Positions 33,689 through 42,966 of a stretch of DNA of 64,000 bases are shown here, piece after piece (positions within the stretch are counted from its first letter, which is position 1; every line of letters starts with the position of its first letter). Location of the stretch: NCBI GenBank assembly GCA_046733355.1, contig JBKPOZ010000022.1:1-64000 (forward strand), written 5' to 3'. Source of the stretch: VAZQ01 sp046733355. GTDB lineage: Bacteria > Pseudomonadota > Alphaproteobacteria > Rhizobiales > Xanthobacteraceae. Made by a program: the position numbers and the translations under genes. The notes under the pieces are model-generated. The model was given only the letters and a program-made list of their open reading frames with translations. It was not told the origin of the DNA and ran no database searches.

Positions 33689-36580
33689 CTACGCCGCGGC
33701 GTCCTGCAGCTGGGCGGGCGTGGGACAAGTGCAGATTGGATGCCGGTCGCCGTAGGCATTGTCGATGCGGTTGACCGGCGGCCAATATTTGTCGCTGCGC
33801 AATGCAGGGGCAGGAAAGCACGCGTGCGCGCGCGAATACGGATGCATCCACTTCTCATCCGCAAGGTCGAGCACCGTGTGCGGCGCGTTTCTCAGAACGT
33901 TATCGTCGCGCGGCATCTTGCCCGTCTCTATTTGACGAATTTCCTCGCGAATTGCGAGCATGGCGTCGCAGAAGCGATCGAGCTCCGCGCGCGATTCGGA
34001 TTCCGTAGGCTCGATCATCAATGTGCCGGGTACCGGAAAGCTCATGGTAGGCGCATGGAAGCCGTAATCGATGAGCCGCTTGGCGATGTCCTCCGCCGAA
34101 ATGCCGGCGGTCTCCTTGAAGCCGCGCGCGTCGATAATGCATTCGTGGGCGACGCGTCCTTTCGCGCCCTTGAAGAGCAGCGTGTAGTGTCTTCCAAGGC
34201 GCGCGGCGATGTAGTTGGCATTGAGGATGGCGATCCGGCTTGCCGCGGCCAGCCCCTCGCCGCCCATCAGCAGCATGTAAATCCAGGAGATGGTGAGAAT
34301 GGAGGCGGAGCCAAACGGAGCCGCCGATACTGGACCGATCTGCCGGGTATCGTTCGGCCGTTCCGGATGGCCCGGCAGGAAAGGCGCGAGATGCGCCTTC
34401 ACGCCGATCGGGCCCATGCCCGGGCCGCCGCCGCCATGCGGTATGCAGAAGGTCTTGTGCAGATTGATATGGCCGACATCGGCACCGTAATCGGCGGGAC
34501 GCGCAAGACCGACTTGAGCATTCAGATTGGCGCCATCCAAATAAACCTGGCCGCCGCACCCGTGTACAATATTACAAATCGCGCGAATGCCCGGCTCGAA
34601 CACGCCGTGCGTTGAAGGATAGGTGATCATCAGCGCGGCAAAATTTTTTGCGTGCTGTTCCGCTTTTTTCTGAAGATCCGTCGCATCGACATTGCCCGCC
34701 GCATCGCAGCTCACCACCACCACATCCATTCCGGCCATGTGCGCGGAAGCGGGATTCGTGCCGTGCGCAGAGGAGGGGATAAGACAGACATTGCGGTGTC
34801 CTTCGCCCTTGCTGCGTTGATAGGCGCGGATCACCAGAAGGCCCGCATATTCACCCTGCGCGCCGGAATTGGGCTGCAGCGAGATCGCGTCAAAGCCGGT
34901 GATCGCCTGCAGCTTGACAACAAGGTCGCCGAGCATCTGCGCATAGCCTTGCGCCTGATCGGCGGGCGCGAAGGGGTGCAGCTGCGCAAACTCGGGCCAG
35001 CTCAACGGCAGCATCTCGGCGGCGGCGTTGAGCTTCATGGTGCACGAGCCGAGCGGGATCATGCTGCGATCGAGGGCGAGGTCGCGGTCGGCAAGCCGTC
35101 GCAGATAGCGCAGCATCTCGGTTTCCGAATGATGACTGCTGAATACGGCATGCGTCAGAAAGCTGCTTTCGCGACGCAACGAGGCGGGGATCGCATCGGC
35201 ACGCCCTTGCGCCAGCTGTTCGTATGAAAACCGCGCGGCACTCTGGTTGTGGTCGGAGGATGCAAACGCATCCCAGACCGCTTCGATGATTGCGGGCGTG
35301 GTCGTCTCATCGCAGCTCATTGCGATCGTGGCGGGCACACTCGGCACGCGCCGCAGGTTGATGCCGTTACGTTCGGCGCGTGCGAGGACCGCTGCCTGCC
35401 GCTCTCCCACTTCGAGCGTCACGGTGTCGAAGAAATGTTTGTTGCAAACCCGCCAGCCCAGCCGCTCAAGGCCGGTGGCCAGGACCGCGCAGCTCCGGTG
35501 CACCGTGTGTGCGATGTGCGTGAGGCCCTGCGCGCCGTGGTAGACCGCATACATCGCAGCGATGATTGCGGGGAGCACCTCTGCGGTGCAAATATTCGAG
35601 GTCGCTTTCTCTCGCCGGATGTGCTGCTCGCGGGTTTGCAGCGCGAGGCGATAGGCAGCCCGGCCGCGCGCATCAATCGACACGCCGACGAGCCGGCCGG
35701 GCAAGGCGCGCTGATGGGCTGCCCGGCTTGCAATGAAGCCGGCATGCGGTCCGCCGTATCCCATGGGCAAACCGAACCGCTGGGTCGAACCGACGGCAAT
35801 GTCGATGCCAAGCTCGCCCGGCGGCGTGAGCAGGGTCAGGGCAAGAGGATCGGCCGCCATGACTGCAACGGCGCCGGCAGCATGGAGTTCGGCAATGTTT
35901 TTCCGGAAGTCACGGATCTCCCCCAAAGACCCTGGATACTGAAAGAGAGCCCCAAACACGCGCGCAGGATCGAGATCGCCCGCCGCATCGCCGACAAGGA
36001 TTTCCCAGCCGAGGGGAGCGGCGCGCGTGTGCATCAGAGCGATGGTTTGCGGATGGCAGTCTCGGTCGACGAAGAATGCAGCCGCGGACGAGCGCGAAAT
36101 GCGCCGCGCCATGGCCATGCCTTCGGCACCCGCGGTTGCCTCATCGAGCAGCGATGCGTTGGCGATCTCGAGTCCCGTGAGGTCGGCGATCATGGTCTGA
36201 AAATTGATGAGCGCCTCGAGGCGGCCCTGACTGATTTCAGATTGATAGGGTGTATAGGCCGTATACCAGGCGGGGTTCTCCAGCACATTGCGCTCGATCA
36301 CCGGGGGAAGAAACGTGCCGTAATAGCCCTGCCCGATCATCGAGGTGAGCACGCGGTTCTTGGCTGCGGTTGCGCGCACTTTCTGCAAGGCCTCGGCCTC
36401 GGAAAGCGCAGGGCCCAGCTCAAGCGGCCGCTTTTGGCGAATGCTCTCCGGAATGGTTTCTGCGATCAGCGCCTCCATGCTGGAAGCGGCGACCGTCTCC
36501 AGCATCGCCGGCAGATCGTCGGCACGGATACCGACATGGCGGCTCGCAAAAGTGCCCTCGGCAAGCTTTTTCGATATCAA
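33689..36580 (-). CDS. gcvP: Glycine dehydrogenase (decarboxylating), P-protein of the glycine cleavage system
   Basis: A 963-residue PLP enzyme that decarboxylates glycine and passes the aminomethyl group to lipoylated GcvH. FASRHVG opens the protein, YTPYQSEISQGRLEAL and GYGGPHAGF mark the N-terminal half, and the PLP lysine lies in HINLHKTFCIPHGGGGPGMG. The likely start is TTG at 36580, overlapping the gcvH stop (TTGA); no ATG is suitably placed. A much longer open frame to 36913 is a shadow of gcvH. Length is that of the fused single-chain P-protein. Confidence 0.93.
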   Translation of the reverse strand: MISKKLAEGTFASRHVGIRADDLPAMLETVAASSMEALIAETIPESIRQKRPLELGPALSEAEALQKVRATAAKNRVLTSMIGQGYYGTFLPPVIERNVLENPAWYTAYTPYQSEISQGRLEALINFQTMIADLTGLEIANASLLDEATAGAEGMAMARRISRSSAAAFFVDRDCHPQTIALMHTRAAPLGWEILVGDAAGDLDPARVFGALFQYPGSLGEIRDFRKNIAELHAAGAVAVMAADPLALTLLTPPGELGIDIAVGSTQRFGLPMGYGGPHAGFIASRAAHQRALPGRLVGVSIDARGRAAYRLALQTREQHIRREKATSNICTAEVLPAIIAAMYAVYHGAQGLTHIAHTVHRSCAVLATGLERLGWRVCNKHFFDTVTLEVGERQAAVLARAERNGINLRRVPSVPATIAMSCDETTTPAIIEAVWDAFASSDHNQSAARFSYEQLAQGRADAIPASLRRESSFLTHAVFSSHHSETEMLRYLRRLADRDLALDRSMIPLGSCTMKLNAAAEMLPLSWPEFAQLHPFAPADQAQGYAQMLGDLVVKLQAITGFDAISLQPNSGAQGEYAGLLVIRAYQRSKGEGHRNVCLIPSSAHGTNPASAHMAGMDVVVVSCDAAGNVDATDLQKKAEQHAKNFAALMITYPSTHGVFEPGIRAICNIVHGCGGQVYLDGANLNAQVGLARPADYGADVGHINLHKTFCIPHGGGGPGMGPIGVKAHLAPFLPGHPERPNDTRQIGPVSAAPFGSASILTISWIYMLLMGGEGLAAASRIAILNANYIAARLGRHYTLLFKGAKGRVAHECIIDARGFKETAGISAEDIAKRLIDYGFHAPTMSFPVPGTLMIEPTESESRAELDRFCDAMLAIREEIRQIETGKMPRDDNVLRNAPHTVLDLADEKWMHPYSRAHACFPAPALRSDKYWPPVNRIDNAYGDRHPICTCPTPAQLQDAAA

Positions 36581-36948
36581 CCGATCAGCTCCTTGTATCC
36601 AGCCTCGTCCATCATCGTCTCGAGCTCGGAAGCATTCGCGATCCTGATCTTGAAGAGCCAGCCCCGTCCCATCGGGTCGGAATTCACGAGGCCCGGCTCG
36701 CTCGCCAACTCCTCGTTTACGTCCGTGACTTCGCCGCTCACGGGCGCATACACGTCGGAGGCCGCCTTTACCGATTCCACCACGGCGACCTGCGCCCCCT
36801 TTTTTACCTCGGTTCCGCGTGCGGGCAGCTCGACATAGACGAGATCGCCGAGCTGCTCCTGCGCGTAAGGCGTAATGCCGACCGTCGCGGCACCGCTCTC
36901 GAGACGAAGCCATTCGTGATCTTTGGTGAATTTCAGAGGAGCGCTCAT
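36577..36948 (-). CDS. gcvH: Glycine cleavage system H protein
   Basis: The 123-residue lipoyl carrier. KFTKDHEWL opens it, GITPYAQEQLGDLVYVELP follows, and the lipoylated Lys is in VVESVKAASDVYAPVSGEV near residue 63. Start ATG 36948 lies 13 bases after the gcvT stop. It overlaps the proposed gcvP start. Confidence 0.95.
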   Translation of the reverse strand: MSAPLKFTKDHEWLRLESGAATVGITPYAQEQLGDLVYVELPARGTEVKKGAQVAVVESVKAASDVYAPVSGEVTDVNEELASEPGLVNSDPMGRGWLFKIRIANASELETMMDEAGYKELIG

Positions 36949-36961
36949 AATATCCTGCGTG

Positions 36962-38119
36962 TCAGCTGCGCTTGTAATGAGTGGGAACGAACGGAAGATC
37001 GGCCACGTCCACGGCAACCCGCCTGCCGCGCACTTCGGCGAACAGAATTTTGCCTGGCCTCGCCGCTGCGCTCTCAACGTAGGCCATCGCGACAGGCGCG
37101 TTGACGCTCGCGCCGAAGGTGCCGGAGGTCACGACACCGATGCAGTTCCCGGCGCTCGCATCGCCATAGAGCCGGGCACCGGCCCGGATGACGGTGCGAT
37201 CCTGGGAGCGCAGGCCGATGCGCCGGCGCCCTGTCCCTTGCGCGAGCTGTTGCAGGATCACCTCTGCTCCGGGAAAGCCGCCGGCGCGCGCACCGCTGGC
37301 ACGCCGCACTTTCGGAATCACCCATGCGAGTCCCGCCTCAACGGGAGTCGTCGTTGCATCGATGTCGGCGCCATAGAGGCACAAGCCGGCCTCGAGCCGC
37401 AGGCTATCGCGCGCACCAAGCCCGATCGGCGCAACCGCGGGGTGATCGAGGAGCATCCGCGCGAGGCGCTCGGCCGCAGCAGCCGGCACGCTGATCTCGA
37501 AACCGTCCTCTCCGGTGTAGCCGGACCGCGAGATGACGCAATCGAGTTCGCGAAGGCGAGCGGTCCGCACATCGAGGAAGTGCATGAAACCGATATCCGG
37601 AGCAAGCGCGCTCAACACTTCCTCGGCCAGGGGACCCTGCAGTGCGATGAACGCGCGATCGGCGAGCAGGTTGACACTGCAGCTGCCGGCCAACGCATCG
37701 CGAACGTGCTCGCAATCAGCCTCCTTCCGGCTGGCATTGACCACGAGCAGCCAGTGATCGCCGAGATTCGCGACCATCAGATCATCGAGAATGCCGCCGT
37801 TTTGGGTCGTCAAAAAACCATACCGCTGGTGGCCTTGCGGCAGTTGGAGGAGATCGACTGGAATCAGCCCTTCGAGCGCGCGGGCCACATCCGCTGGCCG
37901 CTCGCGCGGACGCACCGCAATCTGCCCCATGTGCGACACATCGAAGAGACCCGCAGCGGTTCGGGTGTGCAGGTGTTCCTTGAGAATGCCGCCGCGGAAC
38001 TGGACCGGCATTTCGTAGCCGGCAAAAGGAGCAAAGCGCGCGCCGAGCTCGACGTGCAGCGCATGGAGCGGCGTGCGCTTGAGATCGGCAGTAGCGAGAG
38101 GCTCGGCGTGTAACGACAT
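36962..38119 (-). CDS. gcvT: Aminomethyltransferase, T-protein of the glycine cleavage system
   Basis: A 385-residue tetrahydrofolate-dependent enzyme that releases ammonia and forms methylene-THF from the H-protein intermediate. LKRTPLHALHVELGARFAPFAGYEMPVQF opens it; LFDVSHMGQIAV, the folate-site SGYTGEDGFEI near 202 and GLGARDSLRLEAGL near 235 are family marks. It is first in gcvT-gcvH-gcvP and sits behind a glycine riboswitch, so the operon should respond to glycine. Confidence 0.95.
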   Translation of the reverse strand: MSLHAEPLATADLKRTPLHALHVELGARFAPFAGYEMPVQFRGGILKEHLHTRTAAGLFDVSHMGQIAVRPRERPADVARALEGLIPVDLLQLPQGHQRYGFLTTQNGGILDDLMVANLGDHWLLVVNASRKEADCEHVRDALAGSCSVNLLADRAFIALQGPLAEEVLSALAPDIGFMHFLDVRTARLRELDCVISRSGYTGEDGFEISVPAAAAERLARMLLDHPAVAPIGLGARDSLRLEAGLCLYGADIDATTTPVEAGLAWVIPKVRRASGARAGGFPGAEVILQQLAQGTGRRRIGLRSQDRTVIRAGARLYGDASAGNCIGVVTSGTFGASVNAPVAMAYVESAAARPGKILFAEVRGRRVAVDVADLPFVPTHYKRS

Positions 38120-38157
38120 CGAGGCACCCAGCCGCGCGGTTTGCGAGTCGACCTGTG

Positions 38158-38310
38158 GTGCCCCCTCTGTCTATTTGCCTGAGAACGTTATCCCGTCGGC
38201 GGGCGCATGCGCCACTTTCCAGAGTCGTTCTCTACCGCGCGGTTCGTCTGCCTGAGAGTTTCCGGGGCGGTTGCTCCTTCGGCGCCGGCTTAGCCGATCT
38301 CTCCCGCAGC
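38158..38310 (-). promoter_or_regulatory. Tandem glycine riboswitch upstream of gcvT
   Basis: On the minus strand the first aptamer runs from GCGGGAGAGA (38307 downward) through GCCGAAGGAGCAA to CTCTCAGGCA (38258-38249), both the hallmark bases of glycine aptamers. A second aptamer follows, from about 38243 (GCGGTAGAGAACGA) to GTTCTCAGGCAAA (about 38175). Then comes a short G-rich stretch and gcvT 40-50 bases on. Two aptamers separated by a short linker are the classic cooperative-looking arrangement, which activates gcv genes when glycine is high. Confidence 0.9.
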
Positions 38311-38389
38311 GGTAGTCATCCTGTGTCACTCGAGTCTCACTCGAACACGTCGTTCTAGTTTACCGCGCCAGCGCGCCAATGTCATGGGC

Positions 38390-39097
38390 TCACTGCGCTT
38401 TCGCCTGGCCCTGCTCGTCGCCGACCAGCAGGCCATCCTCGATGCGCACAATGCGATCGGCAAACGGCAGGATGCGCGGATCATGCGTGACCACGAACAC
38501 CGCGCGAGTCTTCTCTTTTGCGATTCCGGCAAGCACGCTCATGATGGCCATTCCGTTCTCGCTGTCGAGCGCCGCCGTGGGCTCATCGGCGAGGACGACT
38601 GCGGGATCTCCGACGATGGCACGCGCGATCGCCACCCGCTGCTGCTCGCCGCCGCTCAGGTCGCGCGGAAAGGATTTCAGCTTGTGCGAAAGGCCGACCG
38701 CCGCGAGCGCCTCGCGCGCCTTGCTCAGTGCCGCCTGCGTGCGCTCGCCGCGCACATCGAGGGGAAGCCGCACATTCTCTTCCGCCATGAGCGTGGGAAA
38801 GAGGTGATAGGACTGGAAGATGAATCCGATATTCTCCCGCCGGAGTCGGGCGAGCTCTTCCGCGCCGGCGCCGGTGACCGTGCGGCCGCGGATCTTCACC
38901 GCGCCCTCGGTCGGAGAGAGCAGGCAACCGAGAATGGAGAGCAGCGTGGTCTTGCCGCTGCCGGACGGCCCCATGAGCAGGGTCAATTCCCCTCCCGCAA
39001 GCGCGATGGTCACGCCCTTGAGCGCCAGCACCCGGCCCGCGCCCTCGCCCAGCGCCTTGACCACGTGGGCCGCCTCGATAACGACGTTGTTTTTCAT
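38390..39097 (-). CDS. ABC transporter ATPase, LolD/MacB/DevA-like, without adjacent permease
   Basis: A 235-residue ATPase. Walker A GPSGSGKTT near 43-51, Q-loop FIFQSYHLFPTLMAEENV, signature LSGGEQQRVAIARAI and Walker B VVLADEPTAALD are all present; the ADEPTAALD form is typical of the MacB/LolD group that extracts or exports lipids, peptides or drugs. AGGA lies upstream of ATG 39097. No permease or membrane-fusion gene flanks it, so its partner must be elsewhere. Stop codon lies about 80 bases from the riboswitch. Confidence 0.85.
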   Translation of the reverse strand: MKNNVVIEAAHVVKALGEGAGRVLALKGVTIALAGGELTLLMGPSGSGKTTLLSILGCLLSPTEGAVKIRGRTVTGAGAEELARLRRENIGFIFQSYHLFPTLMAEENVRLPLDVRGERTQAALSKAREALAAVGLSHKLKSFPRDLSGGEQQRVAIARAIVGDPAVVLADEPTAALDSENGMAIMSVLAGIAKEKTRAVFVVTHDPRILPFADRIVRIEDGLLVGDEQGQAKAQ

Positions 39098-39209
39098 CGC
39101 GTATTTGTCCTCCGGCGGCCGAATCGCCGCCTCGGTCGCGCAATCCCATTGCGGGAACCATTTAGGAAGTTTGGCATTATGGGGCGCAGACGGCACGGGG
39201 ACGCGTTGT

Positions 39210-39455
39210 ATGCGTAAAGTACATCATTACCACAGCAAAGAAGACGATTACCGCCGGCACGCCGCGGATACGCTTGATCTAGCCCAGCGGGCCAGTTCAA
39301 CGTCAGACAAGGCCCGCCTGCTCATGATGGCGGACGCCTGGCTCGACCTCGCGGAGCGAGCCCACAAGCTCGCGCGCCGGCAGGCGGCCAAAATCCTGCA
39401 TCCGCTTTTGCGATCGAAGCGCGACTCCGAGGCCGAGGGCTCCGAGGCCGAATAG
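39210..39455 (+). CDS. Small conserved hypothetical protein
   Basis: An 81-residue, charged, helical protein: residues 4-15 are His, Asp and Arg-rich, residues 35-60 contain DKARLLMMADAWLDLAERAHKLARR, and the tail is acidic. Many rhizobial genomes carry short proteins with the KxxLLxMAxAWxxLA pattern, function unknown to me. Start ATG 39210 gives the usual N-terminus. It is divergent from the lone ABC ATPase and converges with the amidohydrolase gene. Confidence 0.65.
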   Translation: MRKVHHYHSKEDDYRRHAADTLDLAQRASSTSDKARLLMMADAWLDLAERAHKLARRQAAKILHPLLRSKRDSEAEGSEAE

Positions 39456-39472
39456 GTTAGCCGATAGGCCCG

Positions 39473-41215
39473 TCAGGCCGCGCTCGCCTGCACGTCCAGA
39501 CTGATCCCGGCGCGCACGAGGCGGCCCGGCAGCGCGCCCGTATGCTCGCCGTGCTCGAAGATCGACGTTCCTGCTACGAGCGTCGCCTCATAGCCCTCTA
39601 CGCGCTGCACAAAACGCCGGCCGTTTGCCGGCAGATCGTTTATCAGCTCCGGCGGATGCAGACGCAGCCCGTCGAAGTCGATGACATTGACGTCGGCGCG
39701 CAGGCCGGGCGCGAGCCGCCCACGATCGCAAAGGCCGAAGAAATCGGCGGTCTCGCTGGTCTGGCGCTTTATCAGATATTCGAGCGGCAGGCGCGGGCCG
39801 CGCGCCCGATCGCGTGCCCAATGCGCGAGCATATAGCTTGGCACGCCTGCATCGACAATGGAGGCGCAGTGCGCGCCGCCATCACTCAGACCGAGCAGCG
39901 TGCCGCTCGCAAGCAGCATCTCGCGTATCGGCTCGTGGTCTCCCACCGTGTAGTTCACCACGGGGAAGAACAAATACCGGTTGTCGGCCGCGGTCAGGTA
40001 ATCATAAGCCACTTCGTCGGGTGTGCGTCCCTCGCGCTGCGCAATCGCGGCTGTGCTCATCTTCTCGGGCGGCTCGTAATCTGGCGGCTCGCCCATGACG
40101 AAGAACTTGTCCCAACGCGTGGTGATGAGTTGCCGGAATTGTGCCAGCCGGCTGACCTCATCCGCAGAAGGCTTTTCCGCAAGAATCCGGCGCCGCAGTT
40201 CAGGATCGCGCAGGCGCGCACGTTGCTCTGCAATGCTCAGGCCGTCGAGCTCGCGATAGCTCGGGCGCACCGAGAAGGGATTGAGCGCGGTGCCGATGCC
40301 CATCATCACGCCAATGGGTCGGCCGGCGATCTGCGCCGTGACGGGCAGCCGTTGCGCGCGGGCGGCATGCACCGCGCGGAGCAACCGGCGCCAGCGCTCC
40401 CCATCCTCGTATCGGTCGGTGAGCAAAAACCATACCGGCCGGCCGGTCTCTTTCGCGAGCCGCGTAATCCAGGCGATTTCCTCTTCTTCGTCGTCGAAAT
40501 CGCTGTTCATCCCGAACGCGCCCGCCTGCACCGCACCGAGCGCCGAGCCGATGCCCATGAGCTCCTCGATCGCCGCGTAGCGCGAAGGGACCATCTCGCC
40601 GACAGGTGTCTTGTGCGAATCCGTGCGCGATGTCGTGAAGCCGAAGGCGCCGGCGCGGAGCGCCTCGATGGTGAGACGGCGCATTTCCGAGATGTCATCG
40701 GCGCTGGCGGCTTCGAGCCGGATCGCGCGGTCGCCCATGACGTAGACGCGCAGCGGGTGATGGGCGATCTGCGCGCCGATGTCGATGGCGCGCGGGCGGC
40801 GTTCGAGCGCATCCATGAATTGGGGGAACGTCTCCCATTCCCAGGTCAGACCATTGGTGAGAACGACGCCGGGAATCTCTTCAACGCCTTCCATGAGATC
40901 CATCAGCGCGGCGCGATGCTCTGCACGCACCGGCGCGAACCCGACCCCGCAGTTGCCGAAAATGACCGTCGTCACCCCGTGCCAGCACGAGGGCGCGAGC
41001 AGCGGATCCCAGATCGCCTGTCCGTCATAGTGCGTGTGCACGTCGACCCATCCGGGGGTCACGAGGAGCCCGCTCGCGTTGATCTCGCGGCGCGCGGGCG
41101 CGTGCCTGCCCCCGACCTCAACTATACGTCCGCCGGAAATGCTCACGTCGCCGGTGAACCCAGGGCTGCCGGTCCCGTCAATGATAGTGCCGCCGCGGAT
41201 GACAACGTCATGCAT
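39473..41215 (-). CDS. N-acyl-D-amino-acid deacylase-type amidohydrolase
   Basis: A 580-residue metal-dependent hydrolase. MHDVVIRGGTIIDGTGSPGFTGDV and LVTPGWVDVHTHYDGQ (with the HxH metal ligands) open the protein, NCGVGFAP follows near 84, and the late metal ligand segment reads LSDGGAHCASI near 439. This is the D-aminoacylase branch, members of which hydrolyse N-acyl-D-amino acids; several are misannotated, so the substrate is open. It is divergent from the AtzG-like/amidase operon and shares a 150-base intergenic region with it. Confidence 0.85.
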   Translation of the reverse strand: MHDVVIRGGTIIDGTGSPGFTGDVSISGGRIVEVGGRHAPARREINASGLLVTPGWVDVHTHYDGQAIWDPLLAPSCWHGVTTVIFGNCGVGFAPVRAEHRAALMDLMEGVEEIPGVVLTNGLTWEWETFPQFMDALERRPRAIDIGAQIAHHPLRVYVMGDRAIRLEAASADDISEMRRLTIEALRAGAFGFTTSRTDSHKTPVGEMVPSRYAAIEELMGIGSALGAVQAGAFGMNSDFDDEEEEIAWITRLAKETGRPVWFLLTDRYEDGERWRRLLRAVHAARAQRLPVTAQIAGRPIGVMMGIGTALNPFSVRPSYRELDGLSIAEQRARLRDPELRRRILAEKPSADEVSRLAQFRQLITTRWDKFFVMGEPPDYEPPEKMSTAAIAQREGRTPDEVAYDYLTAADNRYLFFPVVNYTVGDHEPIREMLLASGTLLGLSDGGAHCASIVDAGVPSYMLAHWARDRARGPRLPLEYLIKRQTSETADFFGLCDRGRLAPGLRADVNVIDFDGLRLHPPELINDLPANGRRFVQRVEGYEATLVAGTSIFEHGEHTGALPGRLVRAGISLDVQASAA

Positions 41216-41365
41216 GGAGCGTCTCCAGGTACGTGAGTCGATGATGCACCTGCGATTGAACCGATGCAAATACGCACGGCAGCAACTGATGCGCTAGCAG
41301 GCATGCCTGCCAGTGGTGCAGCGCATGGTGCGCGGCTATGATCGCGATCCTTTTGGAGGAGCGTC

Positions 41366-41566
41366 ATGGAGGATGAGATCCTGGCGGAGCGCATCGCTGC
41401 GCTCGCGGCGGCAGCCCGCATCCCGCTCGAGGAAGGCAGCGCGAGGCGCATCGCCAATGCGGTGCGTGGCACGTTGGCCCGACTTCATACTGGCGAGTTC
41501 GAGCTGCCGCTCGAAGTGGAGCCGTCGACTTTCGTCGTGGCGCAGCAGACGGAGGCGGACGCGTGA
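41366..41566 (+). CDS. AtzG-like small subunit (DUF4089 type)
   Basis: A 66-residue helical protein: MEDEILAERIAALAAAARIPLEEGSARRIANAVRGTLAR followed by a tail ending VVAQQTEADA. Size and pattern fit the AtzG-like partners of amidases such as AtzE, which are structurally related to GatC and stabilise the amidase. RBS GGAGGAG sits six bases upstream of ATG 41366, and the stop overlaps the amidase start as GTGA. Family assignment rests on size, pattern and position. Confidence 0.65.
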   Translation: MEDEILAERIAALAAAARIPLEEGSARRIANAVRGTLARLHTGEFELPLEVEPSTFVVAQQTEADA

Positions 41567-42966
41567 AAGATCCCGCCGAGCTGACCCTGAGCGAGGTGGC
41601 AAGCGCGATAAGACGCGTGAAGCTCTCCTCAGTCGAGCTCACGCGCTGGGCGATCGAGCGCATCACGCAGTGGAAGGCGCTCAATGCCTTCGTGCGACTC
41701 GAGCCCGAGGAGGCGCTCGCCGCGGCGAAGTCGGCGGACCGCACAATGAAGCGGCGCGGACCGACGGGTCCCCTGCATGGCGTGCCGCTCGCGCACAAGG
41801 ATATGTACTACTACGCCGGCAAGCCCGCAGAATGCGGGAGCAAAATACGCGAAGGCTGGATTGCCCCGACCACGTCCACGGTGATTACCCGGCTGCAGCA
41901 AGCCGGCTCGTTTCGGCTCGGCGCGTTGCACATGGCCGAATTCGCCTATGGCCCGACCGGGCACAATGCTCATCTCGGTCCCGCGCGCAATCCATGGGAT
42001 CTGAGCCGCATCACCGGCGGCTCGTCGTCCGGCTCCGGAGCCGCCGTCGCCGCGCGCCTCGTGCATGCGGCGCTGGGCTCCGACACCGGCGGCTCCATTC
42101 GCCTGCCGGCGCATTTCTGCGGCATCACCGGCCTGAAAACGACGGCAGGCCGCGTAAGCCGCGCCAACGCGCTGCCGCTTTCCTTCAGTCTCGATACCGT
42201 CGGGCCGCTTGCGCAGACCGCCGAAGATTGCGGCCTGATCGCCTCCATCATTTCCGGACCCGATCCGCTGGACGCGACGACCGCAACGGCGCCGGCCTGG
42301 AACGCGAGGGCCGCGAAGCGCTCGCCAAAAGCGATGACCATCGGCGTGCCTGCGAACTTTTATCTCGATGACCTCGAGAAGGATGTTGCCGCAGCCTTCG
42401 AAGATGCGCTCGGCACGTTCCGGCGCGTGGGTGCGAAGGTCGTGCAAGTGAAACTGCCGGATCAGACCCTGCTCAGCGCCGCGGCACTTGTCGTGCTGCA
42501 GGCCGAGGCGACGAGCTTCCATGCGCCCTGGCTGCGCACGCGGGGCGAGCAATACGGTCCACAGATCCGCAACCGCCTGGAGAACGGAATCGCGTACAGC
42601 GCGTTGGATTATCTTAAGGCCTTGCGCTGGCGCGGGCCTGCGCTCGCCGCGCACATGGATGCTATCGGCAGCGCCGATATCATCCTCGCACCTGTCGCGC
42701 GCGCGTCCGCTCCCACGATCGAAAGCACCGATTTCGGCGGTGCGGCCGATGCGGAGCGCGCCATTCAGGCCCTCACGCGATTAATGCGGCCGGTGAATTA
42801 TCTCGGGCTGCCCGCACTGGTGGTGCCGGCAGGACAGTCGGCCCAGCAGCTGCCCATAGGCCTGCAGCTCATCGGGCGGCCCTTCGGCGATGAGACCGTG
42901 GTCGCGCTCGGCGCCGCATTTCAGAAAGCGACGGATCATCACCACAGGATGCCGCAGCTCACATGA
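41563..42966 (+). CDS. Amidase signature family hydrolase (AtzE-like)
   Basis: A 467-residue enzyme that hydrolyses a C-N amide bond. The Ser-cisSer-Lys triad is visible: Lys in PLAHKDMYYYAG near 77, GGSSSGSGAAVAARL near 149 containing the cis-Ser, and the nucleophile in GSDTGGSIRLPAHFCGITGLKTT near 168. GTG 41563 is the start, coupled to the AtzG-like gene, and the stop overlaps the M20 gene (ATGA). The trio suggests stepwise amide or ureide degradation. It is far from the nitrile hydratase genes but could act on the amide they make. Confidence 0.88.
   Translation: MKDPAELTLSEVASAIRRVKLSSVELTRWAIERITQWKALNAFVRLEPEEALAAAKSADRTMKRRGPTGPLHGVPLAHKDMYYYAGKPAECGSKIREGWIAPTTSTVITRLQQAGSFRLGALHMAEFAYGPTGHNAHLGPARNPWDLSRITGGSSSGSGAAVAARLVHAALGSDTGGSIRLPAHFCGITGLKTTAGRVSRANALPLSFSLDTVGPLAQTAEDCGLIASIISGPDPLDATTATAPAWNARAAKRSPKAMTIGVPANFYLDDLEKDVAAAFEDALGTFRRVGAKVVQVKLPDQTLLSAAALVVLQAEATSFHAPWLRTRGEQYGPQIRNRLENGIAYSALDYLKALRWRGPALAAHMDAIGSADIILAPVARASAPTIESTDFGGAADAERAIQALTRLMRPVNYLGLPALVVPAGQSAQQLPIGLQLIGRPFGDETVVALGAAFQKATDHHHRMPQLT

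Noticed and set aside
33689..36913. A 1074-residue frame suggesting a GcvH-GcvP fusion
   Set aside because: The first 111 residues are a different frame of gcvH and resemble nothing; gcvH itself is intact and ends where gcvP begins.
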